Positions 12,245 through 22,999 of a stretch of 64,000 nucleotides of DNA are shown one piece after another; position 1 is the first letter of the stretch, and each line of letters begins with the position of its first letter. Below the pieces are notes generated by a model. That model searched no databases. It saw only the letters and a program-made list of their open reading frames with translations, and was not told the DNA's origin. This stretch comes from Argyresthia goedartella (lineage: Eukaryota; Arthropoda; Insecta; Lepidoptera; Argyresthiidae). Made by a program: the position numbers and the translations under genes. The stretch spans positions 40,076,208 to 40,140,207 of the forward strand of contig OX463806.1 of NCBI GenBank assembly GCA_949825045.1, in the 5' to 3' direction.

Positions 12245-12962
12245 ACCCTTGGCCCTCCCTCCCTGGCCCTTCACACTGGGCATCCACAGAAGGCCATTGT
12301 GAAGGCTCCAAAGACAACCACGGGGGGCCTAGGAAGTAGGAACCACAGCGGGTGGTACATTAATTTAGAAGGGGTGATTCCACGTGACAAACAGTCAGCT
12401 AGATTCTCACGCACTGCGAAATGATGAAAGTATTCAGCGGGAATATTTTTTGTTATTTTTATAACGCGGTTGGCTACAAAAGCCTGGCAACAGTGTGGAG
12501 AACCTCTGATCCAGTGAAGCACGTCCTTGGAGTCGGTGAATACATGAATCTTAGGTGAGAGGGAGCTATAGTTTCCAACAAAGCTTTAGGTAGCTTTGTA
12601 ACCACGAGTACGGCACATAGCTCCATGCGAGCAATAGTATTGAGCTTCCTACTTGGCGCGACTTTGGATTTAGCGCACAGAAGTTGTATAACCGTCCGGA
12701 GGTGGAACTGACGAGTGCTTAGACCACACGACCGTAAGCCTGCTCACTAGCGTCGGCGAACCCTACTAGCGTCAATCTGTTATACCTATACATCGAGGGA
12801 GCGATATATCATTGAGCGCCGGCAGTTCGGTACAGAACTGTCGCCACAGCTTAATAATATGGATCGTCCCAATCTATCTGGAGCTGCCATAACTGCTTGA
12901 TTAGCAGCTTGGCGTATAGAATACATGGAGCTACAAAGCCCATGATATCCCAGAGCCTAGCG
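12245..12962 (-). pseudogene. BEL/Pao RT C-terminus and RNase H remnant
   Basis: 12271-12522 contains LHWIRGSPHCCQAFVANRV and NLADCLSRGITPSKLMYHPL, hallmarks of the RNase H region of BEL/Pao polyproteins. The part from about 12830 to 12962 matches the conserved RT thumb segment (DIMGFVAPC and KQLWQLQIDWDDP). Frameshifts separate these pieces. The RT reading continues on the other side of the foldback element, at 16370. Confidence 0.75.
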
Positions 12963-12970
12963 ATCATTGA

Positions 12971-13490
12971 ACGACCTTCAAGCTGTAATCCTCACCATTG
13001 AAACCTTCATGGAAATGAAATTTGACAATGCTAAAAAATAGTCCAGAAATAGTCCTAAATAGTCCACCAAGAAAGAAAAATAGTCCACTCATAGTTCCGA
13101 AGTTATAGCTATAGGTTGGTGAGGTGCAAGCAAACGGAAGGGCCTATCGACTTGGTTTAGGTTTCAAAAATTAGTCCAGAAATAGTCCACACGACGTGCC
13201 AAATTTCAGAAATAGTCCTTCAACGATTCCAGAGTTATTAAGACATCTTGGTGAGGATTACAGCTTGAACATTTGATAACATCAAATATCTCCGGACCAC
13301 CTACGACTTTCAGTTTGATATTTGTGCCAACAAATAGTCCAGAAATAGTCCACCAAAACAATAATAATCTCCACCTGGTTTACTTTGAAGAACTGCATTA
13401 AAAATACAATGTTTAATTTCCCATACATTTCATAAATGTACCGTCGTGTACAAAATAATAATGGAGTAAATCCTAATAAACCGGTTTATA
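12971..13490 (+). repeat. Left long terminal inverted repeat
   Basis: Left arm of the foldback element. It is inversely similar to 15851-16361 throughout, with indels. Numerous atagtcc motifs give it a loosely repetitive texture. Its terminal 20-bp motif recurs inverted at 13250-13272. Confidence 0.85.
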
Positions 13491-13541
13491 ACAATTGAGC
13501 TCCAAAGTCTAGAGGTTTCATACTCGCTTCTCACGCAGGAG

Positions 13542-13633
13542 ATGCGTTTTCGAATCCGGTGCTGACCATATACTATTGAGACAGGTAATGCGTTTTCGAA
13601 TCCGGTGCTGACCATATACTATTGAGACAGGTA
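13542..13633 (+). repeat. 46-bp tandem duplication
   Basis: Two adjacent, apparently identical 46-bp units start at 13542 and 13588. Each contains ttttcgaatccggtgctgac, which has a B-box-like core. The duplication probably arose inside an old SINE-like sequence within the foldback element. Confidence 0.85.
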
Positions 13634-13889
13634 ATTTAACCAATGTCCTTTATGCAGACGTTCTTACTGTGATGGGAAACATCGTTAGGCAACCATTTTA
13701 TCTCCATAGCTGCGGCGATGGGCTAGCCCCCTGCTGTAGGTACATAACTGCCTACCTTCCTACAGAGGTACAACAATATGAGGTTACAATTTTATTACCC
13801 CACTGCGCCATACCGGCTGCGCTATACGACAACCAGTGTTGGATTTAGGTGCGTTGAAAAGGATAGCACAAAAATACAAAAAGGACAGT

Positions 13890-14741
13890 ATTTTGTAAAA
13901 AGGTATCTATCATCTAAGTATTCCTTAATACTATAATAGGACTTTCTTATGAGCTCATTTTTGACATAGTTTTTGAACCTCTTTTAAGGAAGGATCAATG
14001 ATTCTTGTGATATTTTATTGTAGAAGCTAATACAGTGCCCCATGAATGATGTGCCTACTTTACTTAGTCTAAATAATGGTAGTGCTAACCTATTTCTATT
14101 TCTAGTGTTAATAATATCACCTACAGTTTTAAATAAAGCTATGTTTTTTCTTACATGCAAGATATTCTCGTATATATATTGACAGGTAACCGTAAGTATA
14201 TTAATTTCTTTGAATTTTTCTCTTTATGATTCTCTAGCATCTAATTGATATATCGCCCTGATCGCTCTTTTTTGTAAAACAAATATCGTATTTATATCTG
14301 CTGCTCTCCCCCAGAGCAGTATTCCATAAGACATAATACTGTGAAAATAACTAAAGTTAACCAATCTGGCAGTTTTAACATCTATAAGATATCTGATTTG
14401 TCTGACCGCAAAAGCGGCTGAGCTAAGTCTACGTGTGAGATTAGTTATGTGAGGACCCCATTGAAGTTTCGAATCTATAGTGATTCGTGAACGAGGTCCA
14501 ACCTTTCAGATCCTATTCTTACACTGCTTTCAACCTGTCGTACATTAGGCAAACAAAATTTGATACATTTAGTCTTCTTTGAGTTTAATAACAGGTTGTT
14601 TACATTGAACCAACTTAACACATGAGAGAGTGTACTATTTGCGTCGTATAGAATTTCTTCTTCAGAGCAATTTGACTTTGACTTTGACAAGAAATATATG
14701 GTCGCAAACGAAAAAACATCTTGGGTCTCCCATAGTAACAT
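13890..14741 (-). pseudogene. LINE ORF2 3' fragment (family D, copy 1)
   Basis: Read on the minus strand, this contains WFNVNNLLLNSKKTKCIKF and further downstream a LLWGRAAD-type segment with an LQKRAIRA-like block, then a C-terminal stretch with a YNKIPQESLILP-like motif. The same parts in the same order occur in the LINE at 56336-59745, so both are copies of one family. It is 5'-truncated just upstream of the NNLLL motif and has no RT catalytic core. It forms part of the cargo of the foldback element. Confidence 0.7.
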
Positions 14742-15156
14742 GTAATCAGCTGATCGTTAAATGTAATGAGGGACGATTTTTTTCATTTGCGATCTTATGT
14801 TTCTGGGTAAAGTTGTTCATAATGATGGGTACTATAGTCCTTGAGCCGGGCGTAACTTTATAAAACAACAGCCTGTATATTCATTTTTGGAAGAGGTTAA
14901 AAATAAAGTTGCTCTGAAGATGTTTTATGGCGAAACTATGATGTCCCTACATATGCATTGAAATTTGACTAGACCTTTATGTATACTTATACTCGAGAGA
15001 TGCCAATTATTTAGAGATAAACACTTAATGAAATACCTAAAATTGAAATGATTAAGGCTGTAATTAATCGAACAATGTTTGATGTTATGTGATGATTATA
15101 CCAATGAACTGTGATAATTGTGATTAAAACTAAGTTATACATATAAATGTGACATA

Positions 15157-15159
<3 letters not shown>

Positions 15160-15191
<32 letters not shown>
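15160..15191 (+). repeat. (TA)n microsatellite
   Basis: Uninterrupted TA dinucleotide run of about 32 bp inside the foldback element. Confidence 0.95.
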
Positions 15192-15194
<3 letters not shown>

Positions 15195-15510
15195 AAAACA
15201 TAAAAAAAAAATGTTTTGTGAGTACAGAAGCTAGCATGTTTGACGTGATTTTTAAACACTCATGCCTTAATTTCCATCGAAAAATGCTTTAAGATGTCTT
15301 TAAAATTTCGGCAAAATCGTATTTCGACGAAATTTTTCCAGCGCGTTCACGATATTAATTCCGCCATTGTTGTTTACATCTTAGCTCAACTATATAAACA
15401 TATAATATATATATCATACCTACAACCGGGGCTCGAAGACCCGTTGAAAATCCAAATCGCTGTCACGCACTTATGTACAACTGAAACTCATTTATGTTTC
15501 AGTCTTCTAA

Positions 15511-15690
15511 GGGCTTTTGACAGCCGCTAAATACAGTTTAAATCAAACACAACTTAAGCACAACAAGCAAAAGGCAAGTAACGTAGTCAAGCAGGACAAG
15601 CTTATTGCCTGTCAGCCAGGTTCCCCCTAACCTAGCCGTGTTTTATTAAGGTTGTATTTAAACTGTATTTAGCGGTTATCAAAAGTCTGG
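15511..15690. mobile_element. Small MITE with about 27-bp inverted repeats
   Basis: The left end contains cttttgacagccgctaaata and the right end its near inverse, ending cggttatcaaaag. TCTAAG occurs on both sides (15505-15510 and 15691-15696) and may be the target duplication. No coding capacity. Lies within the larger foldback element. Confidence 0.5.
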
Positions 15691-15737
15691 TCTAAGTCCG
15701 GCTAAATGGAAGAACATAAAAGTTAAGTGTCGTGAAC

Positions 15738-15780
15738 GTGAGGGACAGAGCTATGCGTTATATATAGCTCTGTCCCTCAC
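15738..15780. repeat. 17-bp hairpin
   Basis: Arms GTGAGGGACAGAGCTAT and its exact inverse flank a 9-base AT-rich loop. No following T run, so not a convincing terminator. Confidence 0.9.
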
Positions 15781-15850
15781 TTTCCTACAATATTACACTA
15801 CCGTTAGTTTTCAGAGATTAAAAACAGGCCCTTTGATTGAATTAACCGAT

Positions 15851-16361
15851 ATAAACCGGTTTATTAGGGTTTACCCCATTATTATCTTGTACACGACTGT
15901 ACATATATTGAAATGTATGGTAAATTAAACAAAGTATTTTAATGCACTTCTTCAAAGTGAACCAGGTGGAAATCATTATTGTTTCGGTGGACTATTTCTG
16001 GACTTTTTTTTGGCTCAAATTTCAAACTGAAAGTCGTAGGCGTTCCGAAGATATTTGATGATATCAAATGTTCAAGCTGTAATCCTCACCAAGATGTCTG
16101 AATAACTCTGGAATCGTTGAAGGACAATTTCTGAAATTTGACATGTCGTGTGGACTATTTCTGGACTAATTTTTGAAACCTAAACCAAGTCGATAGGCCC
16201 TTCCGTTTGCTTGCACGAGAGATGAGGATTACAACTTGACGTCAAGCTGTATAGCTATAACTTCGGAACTATAAGAGGACTATTTCTGGACTATTTTTTG
16301 GCAGTGTCAAATTTCATTTTCATGAAGGTTTCAACTGTGAGGATTACAGCTTGAACGTCGT
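15851..16361 (-). repeat. Right long terminal inverted repeat
   Basis: Right arm of the foldback element, inverse of 12971-13490. It contains ggactatttctggacta motifs, the complement of the atagtcc motifs on the left. Confidence 0.85.
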
Positions 16362-16369
16362 ATCATTGA

Positions 16370-17156
16370 CAGGATGACGCGCTTAGTGCATGGCACAGTG
16401 GTGTCGGGTGGGTCAATGACGAAATAAAATTTGTCGGTTTCGGTAGACCATCTCTGACCTAAGATTTTATTCTGCGCAGCCTTGTCAAACTCTAATTCGG
16501 AAGGAGCCAAGTGAGAGCAGCACGCTAATTGCTATTCCACTTGACCAGATCCCAGCTGGCGCCCTTGAATAGGCTAAGAGGTTCATTAGCTGTTGCGGAA
16601 GCCTCTTCCACGGTGCAAGCGGAGAACGCAATGTCATCCATATAAAGGCACGAAGAAGCGACTTGAGCAGCGCGCGGATACTGGGCGCCGTTTTCAGTGA
16701 CAAGCTGCTGCACAGTGCGGAGCGCCTAAAAGGGACTTGAGCTCCCATAAGGACGTAGCCTAACACCGTATTTATAGCGGGCGGAGCTGACGTAGAACCA
16801 CGTCAGCTCCGCCAATCAAAACATCAGCACAGCGAACATTTCATCTGCCAGTTGTAATTTACCTACAAAAGGCAGGGCGGTAACATCAATGAAAGCAGTG
16901 GGTAAGTCGTCGGTAATACGATCAACGACTAGCGGCTAATGTCGTAATTGACATCATCATTAAAACGTGAAAATAATTTTAAATTAACTACTCCGTCTGA
17001 TGAACGTTTGATGCCCCCGAATCCCCTTACGGTACGATGAACATCGTGAGGGTGCAGCCCCAAACGTTCGCAACATTTGCTAGTGATGAAGTGGCTTTGA
17101 GACGCGGAGTCTAGCAAGGCCCCTATCAGATGTTTACGTCCGCTACTATCATACAT
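16370..17156 (-). pseudogene. BEL/Pao protease and RT remnants
   Basis: 16929-17156 reads LIGALLDSASQSHFITSKCC, the aspartic protease signature of BEL/Pao polyproteins (Asp in LDSASQ). 16525-16713 contains SSCLYMDDIAF, the RT motif with the Y-x-D-D catalytic pair, and 16370-16450 continues with FYFVIDPPDTTVPCTKRV. Roughly 700 bp normally lying between protease and this RT core is missing. A 13-bp hairpin (GCGGAGCTGACGT and inverse) sits at about 16781-16813 at the deletion junction. Confidence 0.7.
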
Positions 17157-17207
17157 TACTACTTGGGCCGTAGATAGTAGAATCGTAGTGGGTGTGATAC
17201 GTTGAGG

Positions 17208-18069
17208 CTAATAGCGAGAATGACCCGATATGCTACTACGCGGAGCGGCAGTGGATGTCGAACACAATGCAACGACCGTCTGCGCGCGCGCTGGCGTTAC
17301 TGGGATAACTGCCTGGCTCGTATCGATCTGTGCGGATGACGTAATCGCTGTGTGAGCGTCGGGGACCGATGGCTTGGCGGCAGTTAGAGCGAATGTATTA
17401 ACACCGTTTGGGTTCGATTCCCGGTCGAAATGGAAAAGTGAATGATGTCGCTGTTGACATACTCGACAACCGGACGTCGACACACAGGTCGCGGATTTCT
17501 GTTTAACACTTAAGCAATTTACGCAAGCATATTATTTTTAACGAATTGATAACGTTGCTGCGGAGTCATTTTATTAAAATCCGATCATTTAAACAGATGC
17601 TGGTGCGTGCGCAATATTTGTACACAGACATTTATGAGCATTCGAGGTATTTACCGTGCTTGCGTACCTTCGCGTTGTAAGTCGGCGGGGAACTTTTATG
17701 ATTATTAGATGTTATTAGCCAAGTGGCCGCGCGAACGATCAGCTGATTTCTTTTAAATGTGGGAATTAGGGACTGATCACTATTATTTTCGAAATTTCTA
17801 ATAGTGTCGGAATCTGACTTGGTCAGAGCCAATGGCAAGAATATAAAATCTAACAAATCTTCAACCTTGAGGTTTTCAAAGGCTCGTACGGAATTCAAAT
17901 ACTTGTCATTAAATGAATCAAAGATAATCGTGGATGCACATGTCAGCGGTTGAAATTCAATCATTTGTTGTAAATAAGAAGCAGCTAGAGTGCGCTTGTC
18001 TTCACACCTATCAACCAGCGTATCAAAATGAGGCTGTGATGTTCCGCACTCGGAATAATATTTGTACAC
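17208..18069 (-). pseudogene. BEL/Pao gag remnant
   Basis: 17632-18069 includes SVRAFENLKVEDLLDFIFLP, the conserved helical stretch of BEL/Pao Gag. 17208-17483 starts with CRVCQQRHHSLFHFD, the C-terminal Cys/His knuckle. The two parts are in different frames and separated by about 150 bp of degraded sequence. Confidence 0.65.
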
Positions 18070-19515
18070 ACAGACTGTGCATTACCTGTGAGCTTACCTA
18101 ACAAATAATGTAGTCTTTCATAGTCTGAAAGAGTTGGATTGTTGTGTATCGTCGCCTAACGTTGGCGTAAAATAAAGGCCATTTCCGAACGTCTCTATTC
18201 AAACTCATAAATTCTATGGGCGGTTATTTTATTTTATTCTTGGGTGATTCCGTGCTAGTAGCACCTAGTAGTAGTTTTCGGGGAGGCTAAAGCGACCGCT
18301 CTTTTTATGCGGCAATACATTTGTTCGAAGGCGACTAGACTTTGATACTCGGGCTTGGTCGCTGGAACTACCTCCGCTAATCGCTCATTATACTTATTGA
18401 TCTAAGATCAAATGAAACTCAGTACGATGAGTTTCCACATTACTACTAGTACCTATCTAGAAAATCCTCCTTTGCTCCGGCACTTTCATTAAAGTTTCAT
18501 GACGTTTCATAAACGTTTTGCAAACATTGAAAAAGCGGATTCTTCTTCTTGTATAATTTAGACAACACGGCATTCATCTTTCGATTTCGACATTTCTAAT
18601 AACGACGACGGCGGGGACCAAATATGACGGAACAAAGAAAGATTTTGTACGTAGGAATATCAAACTACCCGCGCAATGATTATGCGATTTTTTAAATCTA
18701 TAATATTACATTAAGGAACTAAAAAAATTTCGCCAGTAAATAAGTACGCCAGTAAAAATTAATAAATACGTATTTAGACTAGACTAAAGAAATACCTACA
18801 CAATCGCACCGCGTGTGCGAAAGGTGTAGGCCTCTTTGTTAGGCTTGGTGCGTCCAAAGTCGAACAAAGGGCGAGTTTATTTTACGAAAAAACACAATAA
18901 CAACCTACTAGGATACTTTAGGTGACCTAATAAGGGCGAGAAATGGATCAAAATCCAGCTCGAAGGATCCGGATAATAAACTAATTTCGATTGATATTAT
19001 CATCTTAGGGGGAATGTTTTAGGGTTCCATTGATTTTCAAGTGGTACATAATATAAGTTAATCAAAGGGAAGTAATTTATTGGGCGTTTCCTTAATTGTT
19101 TAGATGTTGCTAACTTGCTACGGTCGCCTTTGTACATGTTGTTACTTTGTTACATTTTTGTTTTTCGTATTTTATGTGCAATAAAGTGGGTAAGTATATT
19201 TGATTTGATTTGATGACTGAATTGGCTAAACCATTATTTACTTGCAGTTTTATGAGTTTTTAGAACTCATTTTTATTTATTTTTCTGCCAAGTTGTACCC
19301 GCCAAAGTAATTATGAAACGTGCACTTTGGCCATTTTCATCGTCTTCCAAAATTTAATTAATTGACAACTTTTACAACTCCTCAGGTCGAAGTCACTTGA
19401 GTGAGTCATTATAGAAGGAAGAAAGTTATATTTTTTGTGCACATATTGCATATTAATTAATATGTTCGATAGGAATAATGTTCCTACTTAGTAGAAGGTA
19501 CTAAAGAAAAGTGAT
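18070..19515. other. No gene; probable LINE 3' tail near 19080-19213
   Basis: No exon is recognised. From about 19080 a plus-strand stretch ends with a caataaag polyadenylation-type motif followed by a (ttgat)3 tail at about 19200-19213, which looks like the 3' end of an old LINE. The sequence from 19214 to 19515 holds nothing I can name. Confidence 0.4.
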
Positions 19516-21381
19516 TCAGAGGACATAGTATAGTAGTTTATGCAACTGCAACTGTAATGTCATAACAGTATCAATGTCGATACGAAAATCTGTGTAGATT
19601 GTGTCCACTTGGCAGCGGTCGTTGAACGCCGTACACAGGTAGTTTGTGTACTCGAGCAGATTGGAGACAGTTGATTTTCCCTTGACAAAGCCGTGCTGCT
19701 CAGGTACAATACGTGGCTTGACATGGCTATAGAGCACATCGAAGACGAACGACTCAAGCACCTTAGCGAAGCATGATAATATGCTGATGGGGCGATAGTT
19801 ACCACAATTGCTAATATCACCCGATTTATGGATAGGCACAACATACGCCAATTTCCAATTATTTGGAAAAGTGCTCGTGCTGAACGACTTGTTGAAGATG
19901 ATCGTAAGAGGTATAGATAGAGCACCGGCACATGATTGAATGAAGTAGGGGGGAATCCCGTCAGGACCAGCTCCCTTATTGACATTTACAGTCAGCAACT
20001 TTCTACGAACTGCATCTTGAGGTACAGTCATATTGGCTAGGGTATTGTTACATTCACCGACGTTGGTTAAGTCTTCACAGTCACCATCGTGATCGATGTC
20101 GTCCTTCTCAAAAACTGACGCAAAATATTCGGAGAACAAATTACACACCTCTAGCCCACCGCGTGCGGATTTGTTGCCGAAGTACATAGTTTCAGGGAGA
20201 GAGTTGTTTGCTTTTTTAGACTTGACGAAGGTAAAAAATAATTTTGTCGTGTCACACAAGGAGTTTTCGACACTACTCAGAAACGATTTGTAGCAGTCCT
20301 TAATAAGTTTTTTGGATCTGGTTCGTAGCATTTGGAACTCATCATAATCCCGGGGATTCTGATATTTTTTGTACCGTCTGTGAACTTTATTTTTCTCATC
20401 GATACAAGCATTTAGAGATTCTGAAAACCAGAGGGGGTGCCTATTGTCACCAACTCTTTTAAGGGGGGTATTTTGTTTAATTATGTCATTCAAAGTGGTA
20501 TAGAATGTCGCTAGGTCTACGTTTACATCAGAGTTACTTAATACCATGGGCCAGTCAATGCGATCAAGGGCTTAGTTACACTTAGCTAAGTCGCATTTGC
20601 GGTAGTTAAGTGTTTTTTTGGGCATTGAGACTAAGGGCTTGGGTACATCCAGCAGTTCAGCCACGAATGCCGGGTGGTGCCTGTCAACTCGCGATACGGC
20701 GTCACATTCAGTCAGGGTCAAGTTAGGGTAATCTGTTAAGAATAGGTCCAGTATCCTATTGTTGGCGTTGCATATGTTGTTACATTGGCTTAAGTTACCA
20801 AGTGCCATTAGATTGAACAGCAGCTCGGATTTGGAGTCAAGTGGGGCAGTGTTGATCAAGCTGTACGAGGAGGCTGGGTCAGGTGACCATTGCAAGTTAG
20901 GAAGGTTGAAATCGCCTAGAATTATGGTTTTAGTTCTATAGTCGCTAATGTCCGCAAGCAGGTTATTGGAACATTGATCGATCCAAGTCCTAAACTCATC
21001 AATTTTGAGGTAGTCTGGCAGGTAAACGAGACAAATTGCGAGGGAAAGTCCGGCCTTGCCAGTCCTCATCGTTATCCAGAGATCTTCAAGAGAGGTCTCC
21101 ATATCCTGATGCCTCGTGACATGAAAGTGCTTTTTTATTGCAAGTAATACGCCACCACCGGACTGTTTCGAAGAGGTAGTGGATTCGCGGTCCCTACGGA
21201 AAACAACGTACCTATCATCTATCACCTCGCTCGTGTAAATGCCGCTATCAAAGTTGGTTTCGGTAAAGCAGACTATGTCATAGTCATCATTAAGCAGACT
21301 GAGATAAACATCGTTTAGTTTAGATCTTATTCTATTGACATTTTGATAAAATATACGCATGGAAGAGAAAACTGATATCAA
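19516..21381 (-). pseudogene. LINE ORF2, endonuclease and partial RT (family A)
   Basis: The minus-strand frame opens with MRIFYQNVNRIRSKLND, the start of an apurinic-type endonuclease. It has FTETNFD, GGGVLLAIKK, ILGDFNLPNLQW and a final DRHHPAF motif. One in-frame TAA at 20572-20574 interrupts the linker; the same frame then resumes and continues through GPDGIPP, NYRPISILSCFAKVLE and EQHGFVKGKSTVSNLL to a YTDF motif. It then breaks off near 19560, and only unrelated sequence follows. The RT thus ends within motif A and lacks the Y-A-D-D active site. LINEs normally lose the 5' end, so this 3' truncation must come from later deletion or insertion. Confidence 0.85.
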
Positions 21382-21423
21382 TTAGCTAAAGTAACATATA
21401 CGAGTAATTAGAGTAGATAAGGT

Positions 21424-22045
21424 TTACCTATATATAGGCAGCTTTTCAAGAGCAGACTTGTCCTTTATATGTATATGTGGTGACTGTTCGTCTTTTCTGA
21501 CATAAACTCTTCCAAATTTCACCCATACAAATTTATAACCAAGGGCCTTGTATTTTCTCGCAGCTGCGTGTAGGTCTTTACCCTCCGGCGACAGGTGTTC
21601 CGCGACGAAGATCGACTCGTCTGCTCCTGATACGCCAATCAAGTTCGAGCTGATGTGAGCTTGGGGGTGATCCTTGTTATATTTCTTCACCGCGGATATT
21701 ATGTTGTCACGGTGACGCTCGGACGGCAAGGTAATCAGTATGGTGCGGGGTCTGGGTGAAGTACTGTCCAGTTTTGCAATTCTTCGGCATGATCTAATTT
21801 CGTGTTCAGTAATCGGAGCATTGATCACCTCGCACAGGTCTTTGAAAAGCCGCACGATATTTTCGTTGTTGCGCTCGGGTACTGCGTGAAGCTCTAGATT
21901 GAGGCTCCGGGAGAGTTTTTCTGATGCCACCACACGATGCTGTAGTTTTCCGATGTCCTGTTGGAGCTGGATGATTTGTTTTTCGAGCTTAACGCATTTT
22001 TTGCTAGAAGCTAGCTGCTCGTTCTTACACTCTTCTTGCCCAGCA
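21424..22045 (-). pseudogene. LINE ORF1 with coiled coil and FP-type domain (family A)
   Basis: The minus frame begins within a coiled coil (KKCVKLEKQIIQLQQDIGKL), continues with LELHAVPERNNENIVRLFKD and ends with KFVWVKFGRVYVRKDEQSP. The last part matches the Pfam Baculo_FP family, which is widespread in the ORF1 proteins of lepidopteran LINEs. The presumed N-terminal PHD finger is missing because the frame is cut at about 22045, where the CACTA element begins. ORF2 follows 43 bp downstream on the same strand. Confidence 0.8.
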
Positions 22046-22054
22046 GCCAGGAAT

Positions 22055-22600
22055 ATATAAGAAGCTGTATGTCACCTAACTATGATGTAATGGAATTTCT
22101 GTCACTTTTTAGCTCTATATGCTAATTAGTCATATTAACCAATCATATAATGCCGTATATTATAAATAATAACACAGCTTTAACACTGCGCTATAATAGC
22201 TTTCAATGCCAATGTTATATGACAACTTATCTTGTATAAATGTTGTCTTAAACTTGGTTATAAGCCTAAATAGTAATATTAGTTAAAAAAAGACACTTCT
22301 ATAGTTTAGTGATGTAATGAATGCGGTCTCTACGTCTATAGATCAAGTTAGCGTTATAACAATTCTTCACATAACTTATTGTTACTAATTGATCACATAA
22401 AAGTGTCGCGGTAACTGTTATATCTCTGTTGTTATATAACAGCTTTGTAAATCATTTTACATCACTAAGTAGCTTCCAGATTGCGGGCCTTGTTCACTTA
22501 TAGTTCTAAATATGTGTTGTGTTATAAATGTATTAATAGCTGCTGTTATAGTGCTAAACTTTGACATTTTGGCAGCGAGTGCGACACTATATCTCTAATA
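22055..22600. repeat. Left subterminal repeat region of the CACTA element
   Basis: Contains many scattered ctataa, gttata and gatgtaatg motifs in both orientations, of the same kind as the right end. It precedes the transposase ATG at 22692 and probably includes its promoter. Confidence 0.55.
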
Positions 22601-22999
22601 CGTATTATAACAGTTGCATTGGTACTTTTACACAGTCGATGTTTCTCAGAGTCACATCACAGTAAAATTATTACAATTAATAGAGTTAATTATGGATTAC
22701 AATGATTGGAAACGTTTTAAAAGAAGTGGTAATTATCGGAGGAAAGTATTGAAACGATGCAATGAAAACGGTTTAGCTTCGACTATCAGTTTCAAAAACT
22801 CCGACATAAACAAAGCACGTACCTACGAAAGCAGTGAGGGTTCCGTAGGAGCTTCGATTTTTGTAGAACCCAATAAACCAGAAAGCGATACATTTAGTTC
22901 TGAAGGGAGTTATTCCGATGACGAGCGCGCCGACAAATTGCAGGAATTCAGTGAGCAGTTGAAGGTTTGGGCAATTGAATACAATATTTCGTATATTTC

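Larger units (their letters stand above)
12971..16361. mobile_element. Foldback element with ~515-bp inverted repeats
   Basis: The sequence ATCATTGA occurs at 12963-12970 and again at 16362-16369, directly bordering inverted repeats that start ACGACSTTCAAGCTGTAATC on each side. The left arm runs to about 13490 and the right arm starts about 15851, where both contain taaaccggttta. The arms are rich in atagtcc motifs. Each carries an internal inverse copy of the terminal TTCAAGCTGTAATCCTCACC motif, so each arm is itself a small foldback. The interior holds a LINE fragment, a 46-bp tandem repeat and a small MITE, but no recognisable transposase. Removing the element and one target copy brings the two BEL/Pao RT segments back into register. 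The 8-bp target duplication would suit hAT or P-like transposition, but the termini do not identify a superfamily. Confidence 0.85.
12240..18069 (-). mobile_element. BEL/Pao retroelement copy 1, decayed
   Basis: Minus-strand pieces are in BEL/Pao order: gag (18069-17208), aspartic protease (17156-16929), reverse transcriptase (about 16770-12550) and RNase H (about 12522-12271). A large part between protease and the RT active site is missing, and the RT is interrupted by the foldback element at 12971-16361. No LTR pair or primer-binding site was identified and no integrase part remains. Stops and frameshifts are frequent, so the copy is inactive. Confidence 0.8.

Noticed and set aside
15738..15780. 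Strong hairpin as a transcription terminator
   Set aside because: No T run, and intrinsic terminators of this kind are not used in animal nuclei.
21424..22045. FP-type domain read as an integrated baculovirus gene
   Set aside because: It lies directly upstream of a LINE ORF2 on the same strand, and two more copies have the same LINE context, so it is a LINE ORF1.
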